Shown: in pieces, positions 5,690 through 5,722 of the stretch | Position numbering within the stretch: the stretch's first letter is position 1 | Layout: every line of letters starts with the position of its first letter | DNA from: Fidelibacterota bacterium SCGC AAA160-B08 | GTDB lineage: Bacteria; Fidelibacterota; Marinisomatia; Marinisomatales; Marinisomataceae | Assembly (NCBI GenBank): GCA_000402755.1 | Contig: AQSD01000018.1 | Span: forward strand, 1-5,722 | DNA length: 5,722 bases | Direction of reading: 5' to 3' | The notes under the pieces: generated by a model | The model's database searches: none | The model's input: the letters and a program-made list of their open reading frames with translations, nothing else | Told to the model about the DNA's origin: nothing | Position numbers and translations under genes: made by a program

Positions 5690-5718
5690 GTTATATTACT
5701 TCATCCTAAAAGTCTAAA
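5690..5718 (-). promoter_or_regulatory. Candidate sigma70-type promoter of the tRNA gene
   Basis: On the minus strand a TTTAGA box (5713-5718, four of six to TTGACA) is followed after exactly 17 bases by TATAAC (5690-5695, five of six to TATAAT). The tRNA 5' end is 14 bases after the -10 box, leaving a short leader to be trimmed. Position and spacing are right for a tRNA promoter, but boxes like these also arise by chance in AT-rich DNA. Confidence 0.5.
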
Positions 5719-5722
5719 TTAT

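Overview
This window is the distal part of a ribosomal-protein superoperon (spc/alpha region) from an AT-rich bacterium, followed by a short two-gene accessory segment and a tRNA gene. The order on the + strand is secY (3' end only), map, infA, rpmJ, rpsM, rpsK, rpsD, rpoA, rplQ. The protein features point to the FCB superphylum (Bacteroidetes/Chlorobi/Ignavibacteria/Marinimicrobia-like). These include a zinc-less L36, the 'KMRMHFIK' signature in IF-1, the SecY tail 'HYDGF', an alpha-CTD of the 'SVRSHNCL...NFGRKSL' type, and map-infA-rpmJ between secY and rpsM. An AT-rich marine lineage such as SAR406/Marinimicrobia is my best guess, but that is inference from remembered family features, not a search result.

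Region 1 (1-4252) is a very tight operon. Neighbouring genes overlap by one base (TAGTG or TAATG at secY/map, map/infA and rpmJ/rpsM), abut exactly (rpoA/rplQ), or lie 2-10 bases apart. It encodes the core of the protein export channel, N-terminal methionine removal, translation initiation factor IF-1, ribosomal proteins L36, S13, S11, S4 and L17, and the alpha subunit of RNA polymerase. rpmJ is only 38 codons long.

Region 2 (4249-5620) holds two divergent genes that look like an insertion between the operon and the tRNA. The minus-strand gene is a small GAF-fold protein that keeps the three cysteines and acidic substrate-site residues of free methionine-(R)-sulfoxide reductase (fRMsr/MsrC). 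The plus-strand gene is a PAPS-type sulfotransferase. Both are more AT-rich than the ribosomal genes. There is almost no noncoding DNA: rplQ and the fRMsr gene share a TTAA stop, the two divergent ATG codons overlap inside one CATG, and the sulfotransferase stop codon lies inside the complement of the tRNA.

Region 3 (5602-5722) is a minus-strand tRNA with anticodon CAT, most likely elongator tRNA-Met, preceded by a plausible sigma70-type promoter. No intergenic stretch reaches 300 bases. I see no CRISPR array, insertion sequence, integrase or clear attachment repeat. The least ordinary part is the compact sulfur-related gene pair between the operon and the tRNA; I do not claim a new system from it.
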